From positions 1 through 36,941 of the forward strand of contig JAAYAV010000296.1 in assembly GCA_012719195.1 (NCBI GenBank): DNA of 36,941 nucleotides, given 5' to 3'. Position numbers and translations under genes: made by a program. This DNA is from Anaerolineae bacterium. Its GTDB lineage: Bacteria; Chloroflexota; Anaerolineae; DRVO01. Positions 14,642-22,584 of this stretch are shown in pieces. The stretch's first letter is position 1, and every line of letters begins with the position of its first letter. The notes under the pieces were generated by a model. That model was not told where the DNA came from and did no database searches. It saw only the letters and a program-made list of their open reading frames with translations.

Positions 14642-16483
14642 CTGATCGCTCTGCAATCGTTCGCTGCCCTCCTCCTGATTGCCTACCCTGCCGGCTACGT
14701 GGCCGGCAGTCTCTATGCGCCGCTCGCCAGGGAGCCGCTGTGGCTGCGCATCACGGTGCGGATCCTGATGGGAGTGGCCGCCTGGCCGCTCATAGTGGCC
14801 GGGTTTGGCGCCCTCAGCCTGCCGATGACACCCGGGGTGGTATGGGCCTACGCCATCCTCACCCTCGGGGGAGCGCTGCTGATCCTGTGGCGTGGTCGGG
14901 GCCGCCAGCAACCAACTGAGCGAGACGGTCACGCCTGGGCCATGCTGGGCGTGATGGCCGCCACCCTTGCGCTGCGGTGCTGGCAGGTGCGCGGCGTCGT
15001 CTGGCCCCTCTGGGGTGACGCCGTCAACCACAGCGCCGCCGTGGCGCTCTTCCTCGAGCAGCAGGGCTTGCCGCACAACTGGGGCGCCTACATCCCCACC
15101 AGCACCACCTTCTCCTACCACTTCGGCTTCCATGCCTGGGCCGCCGCCGTCTCCTGGATCACCTCGGTGCCCCCCTGGTGGGCCGTGTTCTGGACGGAGC
15201 GGTTCCTGAGCACGCTGGCCCCTCTCGGCGCCTATCTCCTCGCCGTGACGTTCTTCCGAGACCGGCGCATCGGCCTGGGCGCTGCCATCGCCACCGGCCT
15301 GCTCACCATGATGCCCCAGTATTATGTCAATTTCAGCCGCGACACGCAGTTGTTGGGGCAAACGCTGGTCCCCCTGGTCGCCTACCTCCTCGCCGGAGCC
15401 GTCCGCCGGAGTGGCTGGTCCGTCGCCGCCGCGCTGGCCGCCCTGTCTTTCACAGCTATGGTCTTCGCCCACTACCTGGTCTACCAGCTAGCACTGGGGC
15501 TGGTGCTGGCCGCAGTAGTCCTGGTGGCAGAGCGCCGCCGGTGGTTCGGCTCGCTGATCCGGCTGGGCGGGGTGGCGGTGGTGGGCGCGGCGCTGGCTGC
15601 GCCCTGGGTATGGCGCGTCCTGCAGACCCAGCAGGCGGTCTGGCGCTCGGCCCACGTCCAATACAGCCCCGACTTCGGCCGCCTCTTCTTCGAGGCCCCG
15701 CCCATCCTGGAGTACGAGACGCTCCCTCTCCTGCTCGCAGCCGCGCTCGGGCTCGTGGTCGGGCTCCGGCGGCATCCGCGCCCCACCTTGGCCCTCCTGG
15801 TGTGGCTGGGCTCGATGCTTCTCTGGGCCAACGGCTACCGGACTCCCATCCGCGCCCTCCATCAAGTGAACTACATCGCCGTATACATGGCTCTCTATCT
15901 GATCACCGGGCCCCTGGTCGGCGTGCTGCTAACCTACCTTGCCGACGTGATTGGCCCGCGGCTGCGCCTGTCTCGGGCAGCGCTGGCCGGCGCCGCCGTC
16001 ATCGCGGGCACCGTGACCGGATTCGCCGCCTACGGCAATCTGGTGGACGAGACGTATGTCCTCGTGCATGCCGAGGACGTGCGCGCCTTCGATTGGATCA
16101 AGCAGAACACTCCGGGAGACGCGCGCTTCCTCATCAATGCCTTCTCGGCAACGGGCGAGGACGGCCTTGTGGTGGGATCAGACGCCGGCTGGTGGTTGAC
16201 GATTGCGACCGGGCGAGACGTGTCGGTGCCGGTGATCAACTACCAGACCGAACTCGTCTCCCCCGAGTACGTCGCTCGCCTGCAGACCCTCGCCTCCTAC
16301 GATACGGCCACTCTGGCTACCGAAGCCGGGGCGGCCGAGCTATGTCGCCAAGGTATCACCCACGTGTACGTCGGCGCGGTGGGCGGCCCCCTGGACGGGG
16401 CCGCCTTGGCCCAGTCGCCCCGCTACCGCCCGGTCTACGGGGATGGCGCCGCCATGGTTTTGGCGATAGACTGTGCCCCGTAG
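14642..16483 (+). CDS. Large polytopic membrane protein, GT-C glycosyltransferase-like
   Basis: About 613 residues with 12 or more membrane helices and a soluble C-terminal part of about 120 residues. The layout resembles GT-C enzymes (PMT/ArnT/oligosaccharyltransferase type), which use lipid-phosphate sugars. WGDAVNHSAAVALFLEQQG near residues 123-139 has the first-loop acidic residue expected in that fold, and YHFGFHAW follows. The C-terminal domain contains VRAFDWIKQNTPGDARFLIN, common in such bacterial proteins. GTG 14699 would truncate the first helix. The frame is open back to a CTG at 14642 with AAGGAG (14628-14633) eight bases before it, and the residues between form a hydrophobic helix (SFAALLLIAYPAGYVAG), so I prefer CTG 14642. 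The donor and acceptor are unknown. Confidence 0.78.
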   Translation: MIALQSFAALLLIAYPAGYVAGSLYAPLAREPLWLRITVRILMGVAAWPLIVAGFGALSLPMTPGVVWAYAILTLGGALLILWRGRGRQQPTERDGHAWAMLGVMAATLALRCWQVRGVVWPLWGDAVNHSAAVALFLEQQGLPHNWGAYIPTSTTFSYHFGFHAWAAAVSWITSVPPWWAVFWTERFLSTLAPLGAYLLAVTFFRDRRIGLGAAIATGLLTMMPQYYVNFSRDTQLLGQTLVPLVAYLLAGAVRRSGWSVAAALAALSFTAMVFAHYLVYQLALGLVLAAVVLVAERRRWFGSLIRLGGVAVVGAALAAPWVWRVLQTQQAVWRSAHVQYSPDFGRLFFEAPPILEYETLPLLLAAALGLVVGLRRHPRPTLALLVWLGSMLLWANGYRTPIRALHQVNYIAVYMALYLITGPLVGVLLTYLADVIGPRLRLSRAALAGAAVIAGTVTGFAAYGNLVDETYVLVHAEDVRAFDWIKQNTPGDARFLINAFSATGEDGLVVGSDAGWWLTIATGRDVSVPVINYQTELVSPEYVARLQTLASYDTATLATEAGAAELCRQGITHVYVGAVGGPLDGAALAQSPRYRPVYGDGAAMVLAIDCAP

Positions 16484-16609
16484 TGCGCCCGCTTAGGCCT
16501 CTGTCGGTCCAGTTCTTGCAGGGGTAACTGGGAGGCAGCGTGCGACGTTTGGCGTTGCGCGGTGCGTCGGGCGGCCAACCCGGTAACCGGACCCGTGGAG
16601 TCTATGACC

Positions 16610-17626
16610 ATGAGCGGTGGCTCAATGGATATGTCGGTGGTGATCTGCGCCTACACGGACGAGCGCTGGCAGGACCTCGTCACTGCTGTCGCATCCGTGC
16701 AGCGCCAAACGGTGCCGGCGCGGCAGATCATCCTGGTGGTCGATCACAACCCCGCCCTCCTCGATCACTGTCGCTCCGCGTTCCCGGGCGTCACCATCGT
16801 CGAGAACGGTGAGCAGCGCGGCATCTCCGGAGCCCGCAACACCGGCGTGGCCGAGGCGCGGGCCTCGGTGGTGGCCTTTCTGGACGATGATGCTGAGGCC
16901 GACGCCGACTGGCTCGAGCGCCTCGCCGAGGGCTACACCGACGCCAGCGTGATGGGCGTAGGCGGCAGCATCACCCCGCATTGGCATACGCGCGCGCCCG
17001 ACTGGTTCCCCACCGAGTTCTACTGGGCCCTGGGCTGCAGCCACAGCGCCATGCCGCAGGTGTCTTCCCCTACACGCAATATGATCGGTGCGAATATGTC
17101 CGTCCGCCGAGACGTGCTCGAGGCGCTGGGCGGTTTCCGGCACTGCTTCGGCAAGATCGGTACGCGCTACAGCGCCGACGAGACCGACCTCTGCATCCGC
17201 GGCCTGCAGCGCTGGCCGCAGCGGATATGGCTCTACGAGCCCAGTGCCCGCGTCACTCACAAGCAGCCGGCCAGCCGCGCCACCCGGCGCTTCTTCGTGA
17301 CGCGCTGCTACGACGAGGGCGTCAGCAAGGCCAAGCTATCCAGTGCCGTCGGCGCCGCCGATGGGCTGGCCAACGAGTACTGGTACACGTTCCATGTGCT
17401 GCCCCGTGCCTTCCTCCACGGACTGGGAGACACCTTCCTTCGTGGCCGACCGTATGGCGTGACGCGCGCCCTGGCCATCGCGTCCGGCTTTGCCGCCACC
17501 GCGGTTGGGTATGCGCTGAGCGCCGCCCGCGAGCGTCTGGCCGGCCGCACCGATTCCCGAGTCGTATCCGCCGCCGGAGGGTGTCGTGCTGCGCCTGAGC
17601 GTACCCCGGGCCGCAGCGAAGCATGA
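16610..17626 (+). CDS. Family 2 glycosyltransferase
   Basis: A GT-A fold transferase of family 2, about 338 residues, probably acting at the inner face of the membrane. It has SVVICAYTDER at the N-terminus, RGISGARNTGVAEARASVVAFLDDDAEADADW with the metal-binding Asp run near residues 91-94, NMIGANMSVRRDVLEALGGF, and SADETDLCIRG with the acidic residues of the acceptor-side motif. A C-terminal hydrophobic segment near residues 285-310 may bind the membrane. The start is uncertain: ATG 16610 is nine bases after GGAG (16597-16600), while ATG 16604 and ATG 16628 are also possible. A stronger GGGAGG at 16530 precedes a GTG in another frame. The GT4 gene follows. The transferred sugar cannot be deduced. 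Confidence 0.88.
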   Translation: MSGGSMDMSVVICAYTDERWQDLVTAVASVQRQTVPARQIILVVDHNPALLDHCRSAFPGVTIVENGEQRGISGARNTGVAEARASVVAFLDDDAEADADWLERLAEGYTDASVMGVGGSITPHWHTRAPDWFPTEFYWALGCSHSAMPQVSSPTRNMIGANMSVRRDVLEALGGFRHCFGKIGTRYSADETDLCIRGLQRWPQRIWLYEPSARVTHKQPASRATRRFFVTRCYDEGVSKAKLSSAVGAADGLANEYWYTFHVLPRAFLHGLGDTFLRGRPYGVTRALAIASGFAATAVGYALSAARERLAGRTDSRVVSAAGGCRAAPERTPGRSEA

Positions 17627-17678
17627 CCGAGTCCGGTGCCAGGCCGCCCGCGAGTCCCCGGTGAGCCGAAACGGCTCC

Positions 17679-18887
17679 ATGCGACTGGTCTTCCTGCTCA
17701 ATCAGAGCCTGGAGTACCCTTCCGGCCTGGGGCGCTACTGGCCACTATGCCGGGAACTGGCTCGTCTCGGACACCGCACGACGATGCTGTGCCTGCACCC
17801 CAGCTTTGCCTCCCTGGCGCCCCGCCGCTTCCATCGCGAAGGCGTCGACGTGCGCTACGTCGCCCAGATGCACGTGCGTCAGGAAGGTAGCGTGCGCTCC
17901 TACTACGCCTCGTGGGAACTACCCTTCGTCGTGGCGGGGGGGACCGTCGCCATGGCGCGGGCCCTGCGCAAGCTCGACGTCGACGCCCTGCACATCGCCA
18001 AGGCGCAGCCCGGGAACGGCTTGGCCGCCCTTGTTCGGCCCGACTTGTGGCGAAAGGGCTCGGTCTACCTGGACAGCGACGACTACGAGGCCGGCTCCAA
18101 CAACTTCCAGTCGGGCGCTCAGCAGCGCCTGGTGGCTCTGATCGAAGACGGCATCGCCCGGCGCGTCCGCGCGGTGACCACCAATACAACCTTCACGGCC
18201 GCCCGCCTCCAGGGCATCGGCGTCGCCCGGGAGCGGATCCTACTGGTGCCCAACGGCGTCGAGCGCGAGCGCGTGCGCGCAGTTCCCGCTGGCCTACCGG
18301 ACGAACTCCGTCGTCGCTACGGCCTCGAGGGCACACCGCTGTTAGCCTACGTCGGCAGCCTCAGCCTCGCCAACCATTGCGTTGACCTGATGTTGCGCGC
18401 CTTCGCCTCCGCCCACGAACAGCGGTCCGACCTGCGTCTGGCCCTTGTCGGCGGCGGTGAGGACATGGTCGCCATGCAAGCTCTGGCCCGTGAACTTGGG
18501 CTGGGGGAATCGGCCCGGTTCATCGGTCGGGTTGACCCGGTCGAGGCATTGGCCTGGACCGCTGCCGCCGACCTGTCTCTAGACCCGGCCATTGACGACC
18601 CGGCCCATCGCGCTCGCGCGCCCCTCAAGATTCCCGAGGCCATGGCCGTGGGCACGCCGGTGATCACGTCCGACGTGGGCGACCGGGCCGAGGTCATCGG
18701 CGGCGACGCGGCCGGCTTTCTCGTGCCGCCCGGCGACTCCGAGGCACTGGCCCAGGCCATGGTGGACGCGCTCTCCGACCAAGAGCGCCTGCGCGCCATG
18801 GGTCGGCGCGCTTCAGAGATGGCCGAGTCGCTCTATTGGGACCACCTCGTGCATCGCTTCCTGAGGGTATATGACCTGGCTTCCTAG
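17679..18887 (+). CDS. Family 4 glycosyltransferase
   Basis: GT-B fold transferase, 402 residues. The N-terminal half begins MRLVFLLNQSLEYPSGLGRYWP, with the usual glycine-bearing loop. The C-terminal half has VPNGVERERVRA, LAYVGSLSLANHCVDLMLRAF, LALVGGGED, ARFIGRVDPVEALAWTAAADL, and the nucleotide-sugar site PLKIPEAMAVGTPVITSDVG, with the conserved glutamate near residue 320. The family transfers sugars from NDP donors with retention. ATG 17679 begins directly at the first beta strand; GTG 17661 is an equally plausible start, and neither has a strong ribosome binding site. It lies between two GT2 genes in the same orientation, consistent with stepwise assembly of an oligosaccharide. Confidence 0.9.
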   Translation: MRLVFLLNQSLEYPSGLGRYWPLCRELARLGHRTTMLCLHPSFASLAPRRFHREGVDVRYVAQMHVRQEGSVRSYYASWELPFVVAGGTVAMARALRKLDVDALHIAKAQPGNGLAALVRPDLWRKGSVYLDSDDYEAGSNNFQSGAQQRLVALIEDGIARRVRAVTTNTTFTAARLQGIGVARERILLVPNGVERERVRAVPAGLPDELRRRYGLEGTPLLAYVGSLSLANHCVDLMLRAFASAHEQRSDLRLALVGGGEDMVAMQALARELGLGESARFIGRVDPVEALAWTAAADLSLDPAIDDPAHRARAPLKIPEAMAVGTPVITSDVGDRAEVIGGDAAGFLVPPGDSEALAQAMVDALSDQERLRAMGRRASEMAESLYWDHLVHRFLRVYDLAS

Positions 18888-18920
18888 CTCACTCGCCCGA
18901 ACCGCTCGCAGGACTACGCC

Positions 18921-19799
18921 GTGAGCACCGCCCTGGTAGTGCTCACCTGGAACCACCTCGATGACACCCTTGAGTGCCTAGGCTCGGCTGTCGCCATGGA
19001 TCCGCGGCCGGAACACATCGTGATCGCCGACAACGGCTCCAGCGACGGCACGCCTGAAGCAGTCGCGCGAGCCTACCCCGACGCAGTGATCGCGCGCAGC
19101 CCAACCAACCTTGGGATCGCCGGTGGCTACAACCTGGGCATGCGCGCCGCCGCCGACCTGGGCGCCGACCACATACTGGTCACCAACAACGATGTCGCAT
19201 TCGACCCGGGGTTCTACGGGGCTCTCCTGGGCGCCATCCAGAAGCACCCGGAGTGCGGCATGTTCATGCCCAAGATCCACCACTACTACGGCGATCGCAG
19301 CCGGCTGTGGTGTGTGGGCGGCTACTGGCGACGCTTCCCGCCCGACGTCAAGATGATGGCCCTCGATGCGCCCGACGCACCTCGCTACCATCGCTCCGGT
19401 CCGTTGGAGTTCGCCCCCTCCTGCACCCTCCTCATCGCCACCAAGGCTTTGGCGCAGGTGGGCGGATTCGACGACGGCTACTTCTTCTACTACGACGATT
19501 GGGACTTCTCCGCCCGGCTGCGCCAAGCAGGCCACGGCATCCGCTACGTGCACGACGCCATCGTGTACCACAAGGTGTCGGTGAGCACGGTGAAGGCGGA
19601 TCGGCCCGCGCGCTGGTGGGAGACCAACGGCCGCAGCAGCGTGCGCTTCTACCGCAAACACCACAACGCCGCCGGCCTCGCCATCATGACCGCCTGGTTC
19701 GCCGCCCGAGAGACAGCCAAGCGCAAGCCCGCCCGCGTCCCGCCCTACCTGCGCGGCGTGCTTGCCGCCTGGCGACGGCAACCGATGGAGCGGCCGTGA
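18921..19799 (+). CDS. Family 2 glycosyltransferase, rhamnosyltransferase-like
   Basis: A 292-residue GT-A enzyme of the subgroup that includes rhamnosyl- and galactofuranosyltransferases. It has VVLTWNHLDDTLECL, the nucleotide-binding IADNGSSDGTPE, NLGIAGGYNLGMRAA, the metal-binding VTNNDVAFDPGF near residue 87, and YFFYYDDWDFSARLRQAGH near 187-205. YVHDAIVYHK follows, as in related rhamnosyltransferases. The GTG at 18921 has AGGA seven bases upstream. The stop overlaps the start of the methyltransferase gene (GTGA), beginning a chain of three such overlaps. The exact sugar is not shown by sequence. Confidence 0.9.
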   Translation: MSTALVVLTWNHLDDTLECLGSAVAMDPRPEHIVIADNGSSDGTPEAVARAYPDAVIARSPTNLGIAGGYNLGMRAAADLGADHILVTNNDVAFDPGFYGALLGAIQKHPECGMFMPKIHHYYGDRSRLWCVGGYWRRFPPDVKMMALDAPDAPRYHRSGPLEFAPSCTLLIATKALAQVGGFDDGYFFYYDDWDFSARLRQAGHGIRYVHDAIVYHKVSVSTVKADRPARWWETNGRSSVRFYRKHHNAAGLAIMTAWFAARETAKRKPARVPPYLRGVLAAWRRQPMERP

Positions 19800-20722
19800 G
19801 CGTTTCGCCCGGCTTCGAGCAAGTGCCCTGCCCCATCTGCGGTAGCGAAGAGTCCCGCGTCGTCTTGCGTCGCGGCGATCTCATGCTCTCCAGCGAGGGC
19901 GAGTTCACCGTTACTGAGTGCCTCGCTTGCCGGCACCAGTTCCTGAACCCGCGCCCGACCCGAGAGGCCATCCACGAGCACTACGAGGACGAGTACGACC
20001 AGTTCATCGTGGCCGGCCAAGAGAACCGGCTGCGGCAGTTGGACCACGACTACGGCCAGCGCAAGCGACTGCGCCTGCTCAAGCGTCACATCGCCGGCGG
20101 GCGCCTGATAGACGTGGGCTGTGGCGGCTGCGCCTTCCTCCTCTCCGCCTCGCGCAGCGGCGACTGGGATGTCCTGGGAATCGAGCCCTCCGCCGCCACC
20201 GCCGAAGCCTGCCGCTCCCTCCTCGGCCTTTCCGTCATGACTAGCAGCTGGGAAGGGGCGGACGTCCCCGCGGAAAGCGCCGACGTGATCACCCTCTGGG
20301 AAGTACTGGAGCACCTGCACGATCCTCTGGCAACGATCCGAAAGTGCTACCGCGTACTGCGGCCGGGTGGGCTGTTGGTGATCTCAACGCCCAATCGCGG
20401 TAGCCTGGACGCGCGCCTATTCGGCCCCTATTGGGTGGGCTACGAACTGCCTCGGCATCTGCACATGTTCCGCCAAGAGCACCTGCAGGAGATACTGGCG
20501 GCCGAGGGTCTGAAGGTGGAGGAGGTCTGCCTTCCCGACGGCGCCTTCTTCGCCTTCAACACCTCGCTCCGCTTCTACCTGCGGGACCATGGCGCTCCCG
20601 GCTGGCTCCAGCGGGCCATCTTCTCGCTACCTCTGCGGGCCGTGTCGGCGCCCTTCTTCTGGGTGTCGGGCAAGCTGCTGCTCGGGTCCAGCCTCACCAC
20701 TGTGGCAAGGAAGCCGGCGTGA
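19796..20722 (+). CDS. SAM-dependent methyltransferase with N-terminal zinc ribbon
   Basis: The 308-residue protein begins with a zinc ribbon: CPICG at residues 12-16 and CLACRHQFLNPRP near residues 42-54. A class I methyltransferase fold follows: LIDVGCGGCAFLL near residue 103, LGIEPSAATAEACR, VITLWEVLEHLHDPLATI near 165, and LRPGGLLVISTPN. This zinc ribbon plus Methyltransf_11/23 layout is common in polysaccharide clusters, where such enzymes methylate sugars or nucleotide-linked sugars. The GTG start has GGAG five bases upstream and overlaps the preceding stop. The same frame stays open far upstream inside the GT2 gene, but that part is not coding. The substrate is unknown. Confidence 0.9.
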   Translation: MSVSPGFEQVPCPICGSEESRVVLRRGDLMLSSEGEFTVTECLACRHQFLNPRPTREAIHEHYEDEYDQFIVAGQENRLRQLDHDYGQRKRLRLLKRHIAGGRLIDVGCGGCAFLLSASRSGDWDVLGIEPSAATAEACRSLLGLSVMTSSWEGADVPAESADVITLWEVLEHLHDPLATIRKCYRVLRPGGLLVISTPNRGSLDARLFGPYWVGYELPRHLHMFRQEHLQEILAAEGLKVEEVCLPDGAFFAFNTSLRFYLRDHGAPGWLQRAIFSLPLRAVSAPFFWVSGKLLLGSSLTTVARKPA

Positions 20723-21666
20723 GCCTCCTCGCTCGACTGACAGCGGACCGGCGCCTGCGCTACGCGATGATGGCGGCCATGCTGGCCGGGTCGCTGCTGT
20801 TCGCCTACCTGGCCTTCTCCGGCAGCGCCCGCGCCTTCCTCAATCTCTCTTCGCCGCCCCGCCTCGACTACCTCGGGCTGGCGTTGGGCCTAGTGGGCTT
20901 CAACCACATCCTGCAGGCGGTCATGTGGCACCTCTACGCCCGCGACCTCCACCAGGAACGCGACGCCGGCAAGGACATCCTGCGCTACAGCGTCACCGCT
21001 CTCACTCGCAGCCTGCCCGGCGCCTTCTACTGGTCGATAGCCAGCCGGGTGATGCTCTATCAGCAGGACGGGCGCACCGCCTTCGCTACCGTCGCCACCG
21101 GGGCCGAGCTTGCCCTGCAGAGCATCAGCGGGGCCGGGCTTGCACTGGTGCTGCTGGGCTGGCCCTGGGGCGTGGCTCCGGCAGCCGTCATACTGGCTCT
21201 GCCTCTGCTGCCGGGGACCGAGCGCGCGTGGCTGGGCCTGGCGGAGCACCGCTGGTTCAGCCAGCGCTGGCCGCAGCTGGGAGCCGGCTTCCGCGAGGTC
21301 TCGCGCCTGTCGCGCCGGACACTGGCAGTCGCCCTGGCCGCCTACCTGCTCATGTGGCTGTTGGGCGGGCTCTTCGCCGAGGCGCTCGTCCTCGCCATCG
21401 GCGCCCCACTGCCCGCGCGCCTGCCTCTATACGGCATCTGGGTGGTGACCTCACTGGTGGGGACCGCTGGGTCGGTGTTCCTGGGTGGTATCGGGGCCAT
21501 TCGCGAGTTCTCCCTTGCCGGTCTGCTCACACCCCTACTCACACTGCCGGTCGCCACCATTGTCTCGCTCCTCAGTCGGGCAATTCTCGTACTCGGATCC
21601 TGGATCTGGGGAGCGGCCACCGCATTCGTCTGCCAGTTGGCCACTCGACCAAGGAGTCATCGGTGA
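20719..21666 (+). CDS. Flippase-like membrane protein (LPG synthase transmembrane family)
   Basis: A 315-residue polytopic membrane protein with about eight helices. It resembles the lysylphosphatidylglycerol synthase transmembrane region/UPF0104 family. Features are an N-terminal helix after RRLRYAMMAAML, HILQAVMWHLYARDLHQE, the conserved-looking YSVTALTRSLPGAFYWSIASR, and the glycine-rich VGTAGSVFLGGIGAIREFSL late in the protein. Members of this family beside glycosyltransferases are often proposed to flip or shield lipid-linked products, which would fit here but is inference. GTG 20719 overlaps the methyltransferase stop (GTGA), with AAGGA seven bases upstream. Its own stop overlaps the next gene in the same way. 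Confidence 0.8.
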   Translation: MSLLARLTADRRLRYAMMAAMLAGSLLFAYLAFSGSARAFLNLSSPPRLDYLGLALGLVGFNHILQAVMWHLYARDLHQERDAGKDILRYSVTALTRSLPGAFYWSIASRVMLYQQDGRTAFATVATGAELALQSISGAGLALVLLGWPWGVAPAAVILALPLLPGTERAWLGLAEHRWFSQRWPQLGAGFREVSRLSRRTLAVALAAYLLMWLLGGLFAEALVLAIGAPLPARLPLYGIWVVTSLVGTAGSVFLGGIGAIREFSLAGLLTPLLTLPVATIVSLLSRAILVLGSWIWGAATAFVCQLATRPRSHR

Positions 21667-22469
21667 ACGAACTCGTAGGGCTCATCCCGGCCGCGGGTGC
21701 CGGCACACGTGTCGCTCCGCTGCCCTCCAGTAAGGAGCTCTTCCCCATCGGCTTTCGCTACCGGGACGTCAACGGCGTCCGCCGACTCTCGCCCAAGGTG
21801 GTCAGCGAGTACCTGGTGGAGGCTCTGGCTACCGGCGGCGCCCGGCGCATCTTCATGATCGTGAACGCGGGCAAGAGCGACATCCTCCGCTTCTACGGCG
21901 ACGGCCACGCCCACGGCGTGAGCATGGCCTACCTAGTGCAGGAACAGGCTACCGGAATGCCGGCCGCCCTGGACCTGGCCCGGCCTTGGCTCGGCGGGGC
22001 CACCGTCCTCTTCGGTATGCCCGACACCATCCTCGAGCCGGAGGACTGCTTTCGTCACCTGCTCGAGACCCACCGCGAGCGGCAAGCCGACGTGACCCTG
22101 GGCTTGTTCCGTACCGAGGAGCCGTGGCGCTTCGGCATGGTCGAGGAGGACGGCAACGCCTGCCTCGTCCGCTGCGTAGACAAACCAAAGGAAAGCCGCC
22201 TGGAGTACATGTGGGGCATTGCCGCGTGGGGCCCTTCCTTCACCGAGTTCCTTGGGCGATTCTGCTCCGAGTCCAGCCTTCGTCCGTCACGCGAGCTTCT
22301 TCTCGGCGATGCATTCAACGCTGCGGCCGAACGGGGGCTGCGGGTGTTGTGTCACCGTTTCGCGGAGGGCTCATATCTGGACGTGGGCTCGCCCGACGAC
22401 CTTCTCGCCGCCTCGATGCGCTTCTGCCACCACCCTGAGGAGCCTAGTTCTGCCCCAACGGGGGAGTAG
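21663..22469 (+). CDS. Sugar-1-phosphate nucleotidyltransferase (RmlA/GalU-like)
   Basis: A 268-residue NTP transferase that makes an NDP-sugar from a sugar 1-phosphate. The signature is PAAGAGTRVAPLPSSKELFPIG at the N-terminus, with the G-x-G-T-R loop at residues 12-16 and the lysine of SKELFP near 24. FGMPDTILEPED near residue 118 holds the metal-binding aspartate. VDKPKESRLEYMWGIAAWGP and a closing YLDVGSPDDLLAA follow, as in glucose-1-phosphate transferases. The GTG at 21663 overlaps the previous stop, with AAGGAG six bases before it. The nucleotide and sugar cannot be read from the motifs; it is likely to supply donor for the glycosyltransferases upstream. It is the last gene before a symmetric intergenic region. 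Confidence 0.9.
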   Translation: MNELVGLIPAAGAGTRVAPLPSSKELFPIGFRYRDVNGVRRLSPKVVSEYLVEALATGGARRIFMIVNAGKSDILRFYGDGHAHGVSMAYLVQEQATGMPAALDLARPWLGGATVLFGMPDTILEPEDCFRHLLETHRERQADVTLGLFRTEEPWRFGMVEEDGNACLVRCVDKPKESRLEYMWGIAAWGPSFTEFLGRFCSESSLRPSRELLLGDAFNAAAERGLRVLCHRFAEGSYLDVGSPDDLLAASMRFCHHPEEPSSAPTGE

Positions 22470-22495
22470 TACCGCCCGGTACTACCAAAGTGGTA
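22466..22495 (+). repeat. Nested inverted repeats upstream of the secreted-repeat-protein promoter
   Basis: GTAGTACC (22466-22473) and GGTACTAC (22478-22485) are perfect reverse complements around GCCC. A second, overlapping pair is TACCA (22483-22487) and TGGTA (22491-22495). The first arm begins at the stop of the nucleotidyltransferase, and the last base touches the -35 of the next promoter (22496). The position suits an activator or repressor site; as RNA it would be a weak hairpin without a T tract. Confidence 0.55.
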
Positions 22496-22524
22496 TTGAT
22501 CCAGCGGGCCTGCGCGTCTAGATT
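22496..22524 (+). promoter_or_regulatory. Sigma-70-type promoter of the four-repeat secreted protein
   Basis: TTGATC (22496-22501), a 17-base spacer and TAGATT (22519-22524). Start of transcription would be near 22531, giving a leader of about 54 bases with TGGAGGA just before the ATG at 22585. Each hexamer has two mismatches to consensus. Confidence 0.6.
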
Positions 22525-22584
22525 GTAGCGTGTGAAGCGGGCCCGACGGCCCAGCCTGATTCCCGAACGTACTGGAGGAACGAC

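Noticed and set aside
14609..15472. 287-codon minus-strand frame at the start of the GT-C-like gene
   Set aside because: Low-complexity Gly/Glu/His-rich translation with no motif, lying opposite a well-supported membrane protein.
15178..16527. 449-codon open frame in another plus-strand frame over the GT-C-like gene
   Set aside because: Its translation is dominated by Arg, Pro and Gly, as expected for a shifted frame at high GC; the chosen frame gives regular membrane helices.
19253..19795. Possible N-terminal extension of the methyltransferase inside the upstream GT2 gene
   Set aside because: The extension is Arg-rich shadow sequence. The zinc ribbon starts just after GTG 19796, which has a ribosome binding site and a GTGA overlap.
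20589..21662. Possible fusion upstream of the nucleotidyltransferase
   Set aside because: The frame is open only because of GC content. The conserved N-terminus and a good ribosome binding site set the start at GTG 21663.
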